A stretch of DNA of 54,402 nucleotides from contig JADEXJ010000022.1 of assembly GCA_015207195.1 (NCBI GenBank), forward strand, positions 1 through 54,402, in the 5' to 3' direction. Made by a program: the position numbers and the translations under genes. Below the pieces are notes generated by a model. It searched no databases. It saw only the letters and a program-made list of their open reading frames with translations, and was not told where the DNA came from. Source of the DNA: Pleurocapsales cyanobacterium LEGE 10410. GTDB lineage: Bacteria > Cyanobacteriota > Cyanobacteriia > Cyanobacteriales > Xenococcaceae. This document shows positions 1 through 9,523 of the stretch, piece after piece; position 1 is the first letter of the stretch, and each line of letters begins with the position of its first letter.

Positions 1-18
1 TTCTTAAACAAAATAATC

Positions 19-822
19 ATGGCAAATAAGTTTATACGGCACCTGGTTACCCTGGGGGCTTGTTTACTAGTTTTGGCTACCTGCTTCACCGCACCAGCTT
101 TGGCAGTTAATAATCCTGAGCTATTGCCCGATGTAGAAACTCCCGTAGTGGATTTGGCTAACTTTTTACCCGAACTGCAAGAAAAGTCTTTGATCGAAAA
201 TTTGGAGACATTTGAGGCGGAAACGGGGTGGAAAATGCGTGTTCTAACTCAAGACGACCGCTCTCCTGGGCGTGCAGTCAAAAAATTCTGGGGTTTAGAC
301 GATAAAAGTATTCTACTCGTAGCCGATGGCAGGGGAGGAAACTTACTGGCTTTTAGTATTGGCGACGACGTTTATGAATTATTACCTCGTAACTTCTGGA
401 TTGAACTACAAACTCGCTTTGGCAATATGTACTATATCCGCGAACATGGTGAAAACAACGCCATTGTTGAGGCTTTAGAATCAGTCAAAGGTTGTCTACA
501 AAAAAACGGCTGTAATGCAGTGCCAGGACTACCTCAAGAGCAGTGGATTTTGACCCTTATTAGTTCGATCGTAGGAGGAATAATTTTAGGCGTTGCCGTC
601 ATCCCTCGTAACGAAAATCAGTTTATCGCTTGGCAATGGGGTCTAATTATGTCGCCTCTGTGGGGAATTCTCTTTATTGCCTTCGGTATGGGACCGGTGG
701 TAATTCGTACGCCCGATTTTTTGCCTCTGTTCCGTAACATAATTGGCTTTGCCTTGGGTGCAGTAGTGGCTTTCCTCTCCCCGACATTCATTGAAGCACC
801 TACCTCAGATTCAGAAACTTGA
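19..822 (+). CDS. TPM-domain protein, Psb32-like, secreted or lumenal with membrane anchor
   Basis: 267 residues. An N-terminal signal peptide is visible (basic start, hydrophobic stretch about residues 9-27, ending in APALA). A TPM-type domain covers roughly residues 40-165, with the typical ability to read as degradation-linked motifs such as DDKSILLVADGRGGNLLAF. The C-terminal third (about 180-260) contains two or three hydrophobic membrane segments. Cyanobacterial and plant TPM proteins of this layout (Psb32, TLP18.3) act in the thylakoid lumen in photosystem II repair; that role is transferred by family, not seen. The first ATG is used; the gene appears complete. Downstream spacing of over 140 bases filled with short repeats separates it from the next gene. 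Confidence 0.75.
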   Translation: MANKFIRHLVTLGACLLVLATCFTAPALAVNNPELLPDVETPVVDLANFLPELQEKSLIENLETFEAETGWKMRVLTQDDRSPGRAVKKFWGLDDKSILLVADGRGGNLLAFSIGDDVYELLPRNFWIELQTRFGNMYYIREHGENNAIVEALESVKGCLQKNGCNAVPGLPQEQWILTLISSIVGGIILGVAVIPRNENQFIAWQWGLIMSPLWGILFIAFGMGPVVIRTPDFLPLFRNIIGFALGAVVAFLSPTFIEAPTSDSET

Positions 823-845
823 GCGACTCTTAAAGAGAGAGCTGA

Positions 846-930
846 GGGGAGATGGGGAGATCGGGAGATCGGGAGATCGGGAGATGGGGAAGTAATAACC
901 TACTAACTACTAACTACTAACTACTAACTC
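846..930. repeat. Two adjacent short tandem repeats (STRR type)
   Basis: Positions 846-893 consist of about six copies of an 8-base unit close to GGGAGATC. Positions 903-930 hold four copies of the 7-base unit CTAACTA. Such short tandemly repeated repetitive sequences are frequent between cyanobacterial genes. A related GGGAGATA run lies near 12515. Confidence 0.85.
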
Positions 931-965
931 CCAACTTTTATAGCTATAATTCGAGCCTGGAAACG

Positions 966-1637
966 ATGACGGAAAACCAAAGTAAAGTACAAGAACTGGC
1001 TCAAAAATCCTTTGCGCGTAACGATCCTACGGGTTGGTTTGAAGAACTGTATTCAACCGCCCAAGGGAAGGAGTCGGCTATACCCTGGGCAAAGTTAAAG
1101 GTTAATCCTGATTTAGCTACTTGGATTGAGAAACAGAATCTACTAGGACAGGGGAAAAATGCCTTGGTGGTGGGGTGTGGTTTAGGAGATGATGCTGAAG
1201 CTCTGGCTAAATTGGGGTTTGGGGTGACTGGGTTTGATATTTCATCCACGGCGATCGCCTGGTGCCAGCAACGTTTTCCTAATTCTGAAGTAAATTATCT
1301 GGTTGACGATCTTTTGCAGCCAACAAAAGTTAATCAGCATAAGTTTGATTTTATTTTAGAATCCTATACCCTCCAGGCATTGCCTAGTTCGGTTAGACCC
1401 CAAGGCATGAAAACTATTAGTCAACTGATTGCTCCTGGGGGAAGGTTATTGGTGATCTGTCGCGGTCGAGATCTCGATGAGCCAGCAACCGAATTACCTT
1501 TTCCTCTAACCAAAGCAGAACTGGCTTACTTTGAAGCATTAGGCTTGAAGCAAATTGAATTTGAAGACTATCTTAAACAAGAAGAAACCTACACTAGACG
1601 CTTTCGGATTGAATACACCTTGGCTAACGAAAAATAA
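966..1637 (+). CDS. SAM-dependent methyltransferase, thiopurine methyltransferase-like
   Basis: 223 residues. A class I Rossmann methyltransferase fold is indicated by the glycine-rich SAM site ALVVGCGLGDDAEALAKLG (about residues 66-84), the acidic loop VTGFDISSTAI just after it, and a motif IV-like FDFILESYTLQALP near residue 130. The N-terminal part with WFEELY and IPWAKLKVNP resembles the TPMT-like family found in many bacteria. The methyl acceptor is unknown. It stands alone, with its own spacer on both sides, so context gives no help on substrate. Confidence 0.75.
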   Translation: MTENQSKVQELAQKSFARNDPTGWFEELYSTAQGKESAIPWAKLKVNPDLATWIEKQNLLGQGKNALVVGCGLGDDAEALAKLGFGVTGFDISSTAIAWCQQRFPNSEVNYLVDDLLQPTKVNQHKFDFILESYTLQALPSSVRPQGMKTISQLIAPGGRLLVICRGRDLDEPATELPFPLTKAELAYFEALGLKQIEFEDYLKQEETYTRRFRIEYTLANEK

Positions 1638-1765
1638 GCTGAGAATCAATTACGCTCTGCTCTCATAATAAAAATTTTTACAAAAGATTATTAATTATCT
1701 CAAGTAAAAAACTGATTTTAAGCCTACAATAACGCACATAAAAGTTCTTTTGAGCGTATTTTTTA

Positions 1766-2746
1766 ATGCTGAATTTCCAAATTCATTCAGATAGTGACGT
1801 ACCAGCCTCCAAACAACTATTTGCTCAGATTCAATTTGCGATCGCTTCTGGACAGTATCCACCCGCTCATCGTTTGCCCAGTACCAGACAACTGGCAATG
1901 ATCACAGGATTACACCGCAATACAATTAGTAAGGTATATCAGCAGTTAGAAGAAAGCGGATTAGTCGAATCGGTAGCTGGTTCGGGAATTTATGTCAAAC
2001 TTCACGAACGAGAAAACATAGTCAAATCTGACTCACCTGTAGCAGCTTCAGTTAAAGCCATTAAAGATGGTATCGATCGCGTCTTGGAATCGGGCTGTAC
2101 CATCGAGCAAATTAGAGAACTGTTCCTCGAAGAGATTAACTGGCGCATTAGCTGTTGCGATCGCGTTATTGTTACCGTTCCCCAAAGAGATATTAGTGCT
2201 GGGGAAATTATGCAGCTAGAGTTACAAAATTCGTTTCCGATTGAAATTGAATTAATTGAATTAGAAGAATTGCCCAAGATCCTAGAAAAAATCAATTTTG
2301 GCACCCTGGTAACCAATCGTTATTTTATTCAAGAAGTGCTGGCAATTGTACCGCCCAACTCTTTTCGGGTAATTCCTATTGATATGTATGATTTTAACAA
2401 GGAATTAGAGATCGTTAAATCTCTCCCTTCACAGGCTTGTTTGGGCGTTGTTAGTCACAGTGAAGGCACTTTAAGTATTGCTTCGAGTATTATTAATAGT
2501 CTGAGGGGAGACGATTTGCTGGTGTTGACCTCTTCAGTTGGCGATCGCGATCGTCTGCGGGCAGTTATTCGCGCAGCTCATACAATTATCGCAGGTTATA
2601 TGAGTTACGATCTGGTCAAAACCGAAATTGTTGCCATGCGAGAAGATTTGATTCGGATTCCCGATGTCATTCGTACTGATAGCTACATTGGCGATAAGTC
2701 GATTAATCTTTTAAAACGAGAATTAGGACTCAAAAACATTAAATAA
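1766..2746 (+). CDS. GntR-family transcriptional regulator
   Basis: 326 residues. The N-terminal 75 residues form a GntR winged helix: ASKQLFAQIQFAIASGQY, then LPSTRQLA and LHRNTISKVYQQLEESGL, then a wing GSGIYV. The remaining 250 residues do not show the aminotransferase fold of MocR proteins or an obvious FCD or UTRA domain; they resemble the ligand-binding part of a cyanobacterial GntR subfamily of unknown effector. The stop lies only 7 bases before the start of the next gene, so the two are almost certainly cotranscribed, and the regulator may control the LRAT-type gene behind it. HIP1 octamers occur inside the gene. Confidence 0.8.
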   Translation: MLNFQIHSDSDVPASKQLFAQIQFAIASGQYPPAHRLPSTRQLAMITGLHRNTISKVYQQLEESGLVESVAGSGIYVKLHERENIVKSDSPVAASVKAIKDGIDRVLESGCTIEQIRELFLEEINWRISCCDRVIVTVPQRDISAGEIMQLELQNSFPIEIELIELEELPKILEKINFGTLVTNRYFIQEVLAIVPPNSFRVIPIDMYDFNKELEIVKSLPSQACLGVVSHSEGTLSIASSIINSLRGDDLLVLTSSVGDRDRLRAVIRAAHTIIAGYMSYDLVKTEIVAMREDLIRIPDVIRTDSYIGDKSINLLKRELGLKNIK

Positions 2747-2753
2747 ATATCTC

Positions 2754-3446
2754 ATGGCAAAAGGTGATTGCATTTACGCCTACCGAAATTTAGGACAGAT
2801 CGACGGACTATACAAACATTACGGTATTGACTGTGGGGACGGCACGGTAATTCACTACCGCAAACCCAGCGAAACTATCGAACGAACTTCTTTAGCTACC
2901 TTTGCAAAAGGTGGTTCCATATATGTCGCCGAGTACGGTGATGGATTTGGCTATATTTCAGACGTGACAGTAGAAAGAGCCGAAAGTCGTCTGGGAGAAC
3001 AGGACTACAATTTGCTGTTTAATAACTGCGAACACTTTGCCAACTGGTGTAAGACAGGAATCAGCGATAGCAAACAAATTAGAGATTTTGTACCAGTTAT
3101 TACCAAACTCGATACATCCAAGCTATACGAACCGATCAAACAGGCACTAAAAGGTAAAGACAGCAGGACTACGAGTCAGCTATTAGCCGAATCATTAAGA
3201 GATATAAAATCGGTTTGGGAACAAATACAGCCCGACTATCAAAAAGCGATCGCCGAGGTAGCAGCCTGGGACAAAGTAGCTAAAGCAGCCCTCAAGCAAG
3301 ACCGCGAAGATTTGGCACGGGCAGCGATCGCCCGCAAGCTAAACTACCAGCAGCAGGCTACTAGATTGGAAATAGAACTCAGCGAACTAGCAGAAATGAC
3401 GGAAAACATTGTTCGCAACCAGCAGGAACTCAGCTACTCCTCTTAG
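2754..3446 (+). CDS. LRAT/NlpC-like thiol acyltransferase or hydrolase
   Basis: 230 residues. The first 115 residues match the lecithin:retinol acyltransferase (NC) domain: His22 and His34 in KHYGIDCGDGTVIHY and the nucleophile Cys92 in NNCEHFANWC, the hallmark NCEHF motif. LRAT-type enzymes are circularly permuted NlpC/P60 thiol enzymes that move acyl groups on lipids or proteins; the substrate here is unknown. Residues about 140-225 are charged, alpha-helical and likely coiled coil (repeated E, K, Q, A). No signal peptide or membrane segment is evident. It is translated directly after the GntR regulator (7-base gap), implying a regulator-enzyme pair. Confidence 0.8.
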   Translation: MAKGDCIYAYRNLGQIDGLYKHYGIDCGDGTVIHYRKPSETIERTSLATFAKGGSIYVAEYGDGFGYISDVTVERAESRLGEQDYNLLFNNCEHFANWCKTGISDSKQIRDFVPVITKLDTSKLYEPIKQALKGKDSRTTSQLLAESLRDIKSVWEQIQPDYQKAIAEVAAWDKVAKAALKQDREDLARAAIARKLNYQQQATRLEIELSELAEMTENIVRNQQELSYSS

Positions 3447-3449
3447 CTG

Positions 3450-4115
3450 CTAGCTGTTAATCGATTGCGCTGTAACGGTTGTTTCTGGTAACTGGGGTCG
3501 CACACACCAATAAGCCAACCCGCCAAATAAAGGCACTAGTGCTACTAGCCAAAACCACTTATCTGATGCAGCTCCTCGCCGTTGTAGGTCGTCTCTTAAA
3601 ATTGCGGGAAACAAAACACACAGTAGACAAAAATCGAGGCTCATTACGTGAACAAACTGATTAGTTTGCCATTGAGTAGCAAAATCCGTCCAATCTCCTT
3701 GAATTAACCCCCAGGTTAACAGCCCCACAATGGTCGTAGATGAGATGATTGCCATCAGACGAGAATCGAGAATTTTTAGCAACCAATTTTTTTGCCCATC
3801 CCAGGTAGTATCGGGTTGGCGCAAGGCAAAATAGGGTAATAAGGCAAATGCCCCGACTCCAAAGGAAACAGCAAAAAAAGCATAGGGGGAGATGTTTTGC
3901 TGGCGATCGAATAAAATTAAAGCACCGTAGACTAGAGGAAAAATCCCCATGATATAGAATATAGCGATAATTATCGGATTGATTCCCTCCCAGTTACCAA
4001 TAGAAAGATTAATGATTAGGTCTAAAACTCCCTGTTGTGTTCTGAAAAAAGAAGAGGCGATCGCATAGGCTACCAAAGCTAACCAAATTGAACCAAAAAA
4101 CAGTTTGCGTATCAT
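3450..4115 (-). CDS. Conserved cyanobacterial integral membrane protein, DUF2834-like C-terminus
   Basis: 221 residues with about six hydrophobic segments (around residues 3-20, 45-67, 75-95, 118-138, 152-172, 188-206). A short loop with PDTTWDGQKNWLLKILDSR lies in the middle. The C-terminal half resembles the DUF2834 group of small cyanobacterial and plastid membrane proteins, by memory of the family and not by search. Its stop lies 4 bases from the stop of the convergent LRAT-type gene. No function is assigned. Confidence 0.6.
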   Translation of the reverse strand: MIRKLFFGSIWLALVAYAIASSFFRTQQGVLDLIINLSIGNWEGINPIIIAIFYIMGIFPLVYGALILFDRQQNISPYAFFAVSFGVGAFALLPYFALRQPDTTWDGQKNWLLKILDSRLMAIISSTTIVGLLTWGLIQGDWTDFATQWQTNQFVHVMSLDFCLLCVLFPAILRDDLQRRGAASDKWFWLVALVPLFGGLAYWCVRPQLPETTVTAQSINS

Positions 4116-4737
4116 TTCAGGAGTGAATTGTTATTTGTATTGATCGATAATTTAATTTTAGGTTTAAAGCTTATTACATTACCAGCTCATAGGGATACAT
4201 CGGTAATGCCCAAGTCTTTATGTCCCTGTATGAGCAACCCGTCATCTATAGTCATTCCAAATAAGAACCATACGAAAGTATGTACTATCTTTGGCTCACT
4301 AATCCCTAATCCCCAATCCCTAATCCCTCGAACTAATAACTCAGGGAATACGGAAATTAATTAGAACGACTATAATTCCGTAACTGCACAAGCTGCGAAA
4401 TATAAATATAGTCGTTGTATTTTTAGCTAGCTATTGCAAGTATCGCTGCCAATTTTTCTGGTGCTTGCTAATAATTGTGCTGCGAAATAATTAATGCTGG
4501 CAGGGTTGCAAAAGTTCATCAAACATTCAAGTAAATACACTGAAATGTTTACAAAATCGGGGGCTGTGTCGTAGTACAATCTGTTTGGTTTAAAAGCCGT
4601 GTTACAAATTTAGTGGAACAAATTTTGTCTTATTTCATGTAGTAAATGCGCTGCTCGGCTTAAATCCTCTGCACAATTGCTGAGTTTTCTCTCATTGATT
4701 TCTGCAATATAAATCAAGTTAAGTATTGAACTAAATC
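4116..4737. other. Long non-coding spacer
   Basis: 622 bases with no convincing gene. It holds a short AATCCCTA-type tandem repeat near 4297-4330 and AT-rich sequence. The reading frame at 4128-4364 is low complexity, spans the repeat and has no ribosome binding site, so it is not called. The right half probably contains the promoter of the large exoprotein gene, but no clear box was found. Confidence 0.5.
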
Positions 4738-7700
4738 ATGGTTACTATTAATTTTAATCAAGCTGGCTCTTTCAATGGTATTGAAGGTGGGTCTAAAGTC
4801 CTTAACAACCCTACTTCCCTACAGTTTGGACCCGATGGACGGCTTTATGTTTCAGAGCAAAATGGACAAATCAATGCCTTTACAGTCGTTCTTCAGAATG
4901 GCGAATATATCGCTACAGACCACGAAGAGTTGCTGCTTCCTAGTGGTGCTGGAGTCGTGCAGTCGATTCAGAATCACAACGATGACGGTTCTCTAGGTAT
5001 CAATATCCAGAATGGTTCTCCAGTTACTAACCGACAGGTTACTGGAATCGTCGTTGCTGGGACGGCAGCAAATCCCGTACTCTATATTTCTTCAAGCGAT
5101 CCGCGGATCGCTAATAACGGCGAAGTCAACCTCGATACGAATTCGGGCGTTGTTACTCAAGTGACCTGGACTGGAACTGAGTGGGAGGCAATAGATATTA
5201 TTCGTGGTCTTCCCCGTTCGGAAGAAAATCATTCGGTTAACGGTATGGTACTTAGCCCCGATGGAAGTACCCTATATCTTGCAGTGGGCGGTAATACTAA
5301 CAACGGCGCACCTTCCCAATTTTTCTCATATACTGGTGAATATGCTCTTTCTGGTACGGTTCTAGAAATCGATTTAACAGATATTGCCAGTCGTCCAGTT
5401 CTAACCGATCCAGCAGGGGGACAAAATGGCTTGTCGCGACAATACGTTTATGATTTACCAACCTTAGACGATCCGACCACGTTTAACGGTGGCAGCCAAG
5501 AGGATGCTAATGGACTTGATGTTGCAGGTCCCTGGGGTGGTAATGATGGCTTAAATATGGCAATTTTGCCAGCCGATGCGCCGATAAGTATTTTCGCCGA
5601 TGGACTTCGCAATCACTACGATCTCGTCTTATCTCAGGCTGGTAACCTTTACACTGTTGATAATGGCTCCAATGGAAATTTGGGCGGTAATCCCCTAGAC
5701 TCTGCTGGGGTTCCAACTAACCAGCCAGGAGCAGGAGAGGCGACGAATCTGCCCAATGACGGCGGAACTGGAGATCCAGAACCATTGTTTTTACTCGAAG
5801 ACGGTGGCTATTACGGTCACCCCGCCCCCGCCCGCGCCAACCAAGACCTTGCCTGGACGGTTTACAACAACAACGGAAATCCCGATACATCTCTAACACC
5901 CAACAGCGTTCCCAATCTCGCCGACCTAGTACCCGATGCAGTGGCGATCGCCGATGGTTTTCTCATCGACCCCAGTAAGTTTACCGCCGACCCTAATCGT
6001 CTAGCTCAAAGCGGTATTCGTATCGAACGCGATAGCGCAGAAAGTAATGCTTTAGCAACCCTCGGCTCATCTAGTAACGGTCTCGTCGAATATTTAGGGG
6101 ATGCCTTCGATGGTGCCTTGCAAGGTGCCTTAATCGTGACTCAATTCAATGGTAACGTGACGCTGCTCAATCTCAGCGACGATGGAACAACCTTAGAGCC
6201 ATTGGTCGATCCTGGTGCTGATGGCATTCTCGGTACGGCAGATGATGAAGTTATCGATACTGACGGTATATTTCCCCTAGCTACTGGACAAACGCAGCCT
6301 CTTGATGTCACCAATGGACCTAGTGATACTATTTGGGTTGCTGAGTTGGGTTCCGACAACATTACTGTCTTAGCACCATCTAACCAGTTCATTCCAGATG
6401 ATTCAGATTTCGACGACGATGGAATTCTCAACGTTGACGATCCGTTTATCCGCGATGCTACCAACGGCGGAGCCGTTCCCCTATTTCCTGGTCAGACTTT
6501 GCTGTGGGATTTTGATGCCAATCAGGATGATAATCTACCAGGTTTAGACGGCTACGGTGGCGGTTTAACTGGGGTGATGATTGATGGCTCTACTGATTTC
6601 GAGGAGTTTTTCCAAGAACCTTCAGCCCTACCTGGTCAAATTGTCAAGCTCGATAACGTTAAATTTACCACCGCTGCGGGTGGAGGTACGACGGTGATTG
6701 AGAGCGTCTCTAACGGCGACCCATTTGAGGGAAATAATTCTGGCGAATATTTGTTCCACACGGGGATAACTATTGCCCCTACTGTCGATACTTTTACGAT
6801 TAATTGGAGTATATTCAATCCAGCTTCTGCTTTTACGGGAACTTTCCAGCAAATTGGCGGTTATATCGGAACTGGCGACCAGAGCAATTATCTCAAGATC
6901 GTTGCCATTCAAAATACTAATGGTGAAATTCAAGTATTGCTGGAAGACAATGATGTGGTTGTAGCTAATTCATTTATTCAGGCTGATGGTTTATTTGACG
7001 TACCCGACAATCAGCTAATTTTCTTTGAATTGGAGATCGACCCGACGGCTGCAACGGCAACTCCGACAATCACCTATCAGACTGGTAGTGGCAATACTTC
7101 TACCGTATCTGGGTCATCTATAGATCTTAGTGGGACGACCGTTCTCGATGCAATTCTCGGCAACTACACCGTCCAAGGACAAACCAGCGGTCTGGCGGTA
7201 GGTTTGTTTTCCAGTAACACTGGTGAACCAGAGGCAAATGCTTTCCAGGCAGTCTTTGATAATATTGAGATTACCGCCACGGGGGATTCTTTGGCGACCA
7301 CACTTTATCGGGTGAATGCAGGAGGAGCAGAGCTGGTGGCAAACGATGGTGGTCCCAACTGGACGGCAGATACGACTACCAACAACAGTCCTTTTCTCAT
7401 CGAACCAGGCAGTAATGATACAGCGGACTTCCCCGCAGTCGAGCCAGGTTCTACCGTACCGATATCTACTCCTGGTGCTATCTTCGATACCGAGCGATGG
7501 GATCAGCCTTCAGCACCAGAAATGCAGTGGGCTTTCGCTACCCCCGAAGCTGGTCTTTATGAAGTTCGACTGTATTTAGGCAATGGATTTAGTGGCACTA
7601 GTGCCTTGGAGCAGCGGGTGTTTGATGTCGCACTCGAAGGCAGCGTTCCCACTAGTTTTGACGATATCGATCTGGTGGAGTTGTTCGGTCATCAAGTTGG

Positions 7701-8622
7701 CGGAGTCATCAGCAACACGGTTTCAGTTACCGACGGTACTCTCAACCTTGAGTTTTTACACGGGGTTCAGAATCCTTTGGTCAACGGGATTGAAATTTTG
7801 CAGCTTGACAACGGAACTTCAACCCCGCCAACGGTTTCGATTAACGAACTGGCGATCGCTGCTGCACAAAACGCTGCTGAACCCGATATCGATGGACAGT
7901 TTAACATTACTCTCGGTGAGGTGGCAGACACCGACACGGTCGTCAGCTACACTGTATCTGGTACGGCAACTTCTAATGAAGATTACACTGCCCTGTCAGG
8001 TTCGGTTACGATTCCGCAAGGAAATCTTGCTGCGACCATTGATGTTATGACTATTGATGACTCGGAGCAAGAAGGCGAAGAAAGCGTGACCGTAACTCTA
8101 GATGAAATTACTGCTGGCGATAGTAATATCGTCTTCGGTGCAGTAGATACGACTACGTTATTCATTGCTGACGATGATGCACCCGCTGCGGAGACAATTC
8201 TCTTGGAAGCTGAGGCTGCCAATACCATTGTTAACTATCGTACAGAAAATATTGGTGTAGCTTCAGGAGGACAAATACTTACTTTTCTGGGTGGAGGTGC
8301 AAATGAAGTTGGAAGTGCTACCTTTAGCTTGACTGATGTTTCTGGAGTTTACGACATCGTTGTCGGAACATTTGACGAAAACGATGGTGTAGCTCAATTT
8401 ACGGTGGAACTCAATGATGTCGAGACAGGCACGACTATTGAAATCGGCACAATCGAGTTGAATCAAAGTCTTGGAAGTAATTTAGCTAACGCTCAGACTG
8501 CTATCAGCCCAATAGTTGCCTCCGCAGTCGATCTAACCCCTGGCGACAGTATCACTGTCAATGGTTTTGAGAATAGCTCCGAACACGCTCGACTTGATTT
8601 TCTTCAGCTAAACCCCGTGTAG
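4738..8622 (+). CDS. Large modular exoprotein: beta-propeller, lectin-like, malectin, Calx-beta and C-terminal carbohydrate-binding-like modules
   Basis: 1294 residues, acidic and rich in N, D, G and T. Residues about 1-545 look like an NHL/SGL or sorbosone-dehydrogenase-type beta-propeller (for example SLQFGPDGRLYVSEQNGQI and MVLSPDGSTLYLAVGG). Near 552 an Asp-rich calcium-binding stretch DDSDFDDDGILNVDDP appears. About 575-850 resembles a concanavalin-like lectin fold. About 857-1025 is a malectin module (YRVNAGG, ending in NPLVNGIEIL). About 1031-1145 is Calx-beta. From about 1151 a CBM6-like module opens (ILLEAEAAN) and closes with LDFLQLNPV. No N-terminal signal peptide is visible, as with type I secreted cyanobacterial exoproteins. 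A sheath, adhesion or sugar-binding role is inferred. Confidence 0.7.
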   Translation: MVTINFNQAGSFNGIEGGSKVLNNPTSLQFGPDGRLYVSEQNGQINAFTVVLQNGEYIATDHEELLLPSGAGVVQSIQNHNDDGSLGINIQNGSPVTNRQVTGIVVAGTAANPVLYISSSDPRIANNGEVNLDTNSGVVTQVTWTGTEWEAIDIIRGLPRSEENHSVNGMVLSPDGSTLYLAVGGNTNNGAPSQFFSYTGEYALSGTVLEIDLTDIASRPVLTDPAGGQNGLSRQYVYDLPTLDDPTTFNGGSQEDANGLDVAGPWGGNDGLNMAILPADAPISIFADGLRNHYDLVLSQAGNLYTVDNGSNGNLGGNPLDSAGVPTNQPGAGEATNLPNDGGTGDPEPLFLLEDGGYYGHPAPARANQDLAWTVYNNNGNPDTSLTPNSVPNLADLVPDAVAIADGFLIDPSKFTADPNRLAQSGIRIERDSAESNALATLGSSSNGLVEYLGDAFDGALQGALIVTQFNGNVTLLNLSDDGTTLEPLVDPGADGILGTADDEVIDTDGIFPLATGQTQPLDVTNGPSDTIWVAELGSDNITVLAPSNQFIPDDSDFDDDGILNVDDPFIRDATNGGAVPLFPGQTLLWDFDANQDDNLPGLDGYGGGLTGVMIDGSTDFEEFFQEPSALPGQIVKLDNVKFTTAAGGGTTVIESVSNGDPFEGNNSGEYLFHTGITIAPTVDTFTINWSIFNPASAFTGTFQQIGGYIGTGDQSNYLKIVAIQNTNGEIQVLLEDNDVVVANSFIQADGLFDVPDNQLIFFELEIDPTAATATPTITYQTGSGNTSTVSGSSIDLSGTTVLDAILGNYTVQGQTSGLAVGLFSSNTGEPEANAFQAVFDNIEITATGDSLATTLYRVNAGGAELVANDGGPNWTADTTTNNSPFLIEPGSNDTADFPAVEPGSTVPISTPGAIFDTERWDQPSAPEMQWAFATPEAGLYEVRLYLGNGFSGTSALEQRVFDVALEGSVPTSFDDIDLVELFGHQVGGVISNTVSVTDGTLNLEFLHGVQNPLVNGIEILQLDNGTSTPPTVSINELAIAAAQNAAEPDIDGQFNITLGEVADTDTVVSYTVSGTATSNEDYTALSGSVTIPQGNLAATIDVMTIDDSEQEGEESVTVTLDEITAGDSNIVFGAVDTTTLFIADDDAPAAETILLEAEAANTIVNYRTENIGVASGGQILTFLGGGANEVGSATFSLTDVSGVYDIVVGTFDENDGVAQFTVELNDVETGTTIEIGTIELNQSLGSNLANAQTAISPIVASAVDLTPGDSITVNGFENSSEHARLDFLQLNPV

Positions 8623-8645
8623 GCTCTTAGAAACCAGGTAATTCA

Positions 8646-8682
8646 TACTGCAAGGGAGAATTAGTTTTTTTCCTTTGCAGTA
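8646..8682 (+). terminator. Stem-loop after the large exoprotein gene
   Basis: TACTGCAAGGGA (8646-8657) pairs with TCCTTTGCAGTA (8671-8682) over 12 positions with one G-U, around a 13-base loop. It starts 24 bases after the stop codon. There is no T tract on the 3' side, so a classical intrinsic terminator is not certain; it may instead stabilise the mRNA end. Confidence 0.4.
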
Positions 8683-8822
8683 GTATTACAGCAATTGCAT
8701 CTTAAGGTAAGTTTTATTTATTTTTTTATAGTTATCGGGACTTAAACAATTTTAATAGTCAAAATGAGATAAAATGCTTTTGTTAGTTGACTTAAGCATT
8801 GATATTAATAGGGTTGGTCATC

Positions 8823-9523
8823 ATGAGAGAAACCACTCCTGCAGCCATGCCTCCCTGCTTTGATAGATGGTGTAACAAGTTTGATGATTTATTAAGAACC
8901 AAAGCTCAGAAAAGAGAGTTTAGGCACTATTTAGGTGGATTATTGGGAGAAAGTGGGAGAAAAAACCTATACCAGATGGCATCAGACTCTGTGGGAGTAA
9001 CTTACCACAAATTACACCACTGCCTTGATGCAGTCGCTGCACGACGCGAAGCGTCGAAGCGTCGCTAGACGCGACTTGAGCCTTCGGCTCTGCGGGGAAA
9101 CCCCCAAGACCGCGCGTGACCGAAGGGAATCCTTTAGGGCATCGCTTCTTAACTGAAGCAACTTGGTCGGCAGAGAACATAGTAGAGGTATTTTATCGTG
9201 AAGCCAAAGGATGGTTGGGATTAAAAGAATATCAAACCAGAGGAATTAAAAGTTTAAAAAGACATTTTATTCTGGTTTTTTGTGCATATACTTTTATGAG
9301 GACACGCATTCTGAGGTTTCCTCAGAATCGCGAGATGTCCGTCCTTTGGCATAAGTTAACGGGAGGGTTAAGAAGACGTTGGGCGAACCAACCAATTAAT
9401 ACTTTTCCTGAAGCATTAGAAGCGTTTCGGACAGCTATGTCTTATCGTTTTGTCCAGTGGCTCAATCATAATATAGACGTTTTTGCTGCTTACAAAGCTA
9501 GTTTGGGATTTGTTTGGGGTTGA
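8823..9523 (+). pseudogene. IS701-family transposase, internally deleted
   Basis: The N-terminal part (8823-9045) contains FRHYLGGLLGESGRKNLYQM and VTYHKLHHCL, typical of the start of IS701 transposases. The C-terminal part (about 9150-9523, another frame) contains ENIVEVFYREAKGWLGLKEY and ends YKASLGFVWG. The central region with the first catalytic Asp residues is missing, and about 100 bases of palindromic repeat fill the junction. ATG at 8823 is preferred to an upstream ATT-like start. It cannot encode an active enzyme. Confidence 0.8.
9041..9140. repeat. REP-like palindromic repeat inserted in the transposase
   Basis: A cluster of short inverted repeats, for example GACGCGAAGCGTC followed by GAAGCGTCGCTAGACGCGAC, then GAGCCTTCGGCTC and GGGGAAACCCCC. 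GC content is well above the flanks. Related palindromic sequence interrupts the other transposase at about 41215-41290, and a shorter relative with AGTCCTTTAGAGTAGC occurs at 24926-24965, matching AATCCTTTAGGGCATC here. Confidence 0.7.

Noticed and set aside
1001-1249. Minus-strand frame inside the methyltransferase gene
   Set aside because: It is a shadow of a well-supported coding frame on the other strand.
4128-4364. Open frame of 78 codons between the membrane protein and the exoprotein gene
   Set aside because: It is translated from repeat sequence, has no ribosome site, and shows no family likeness.
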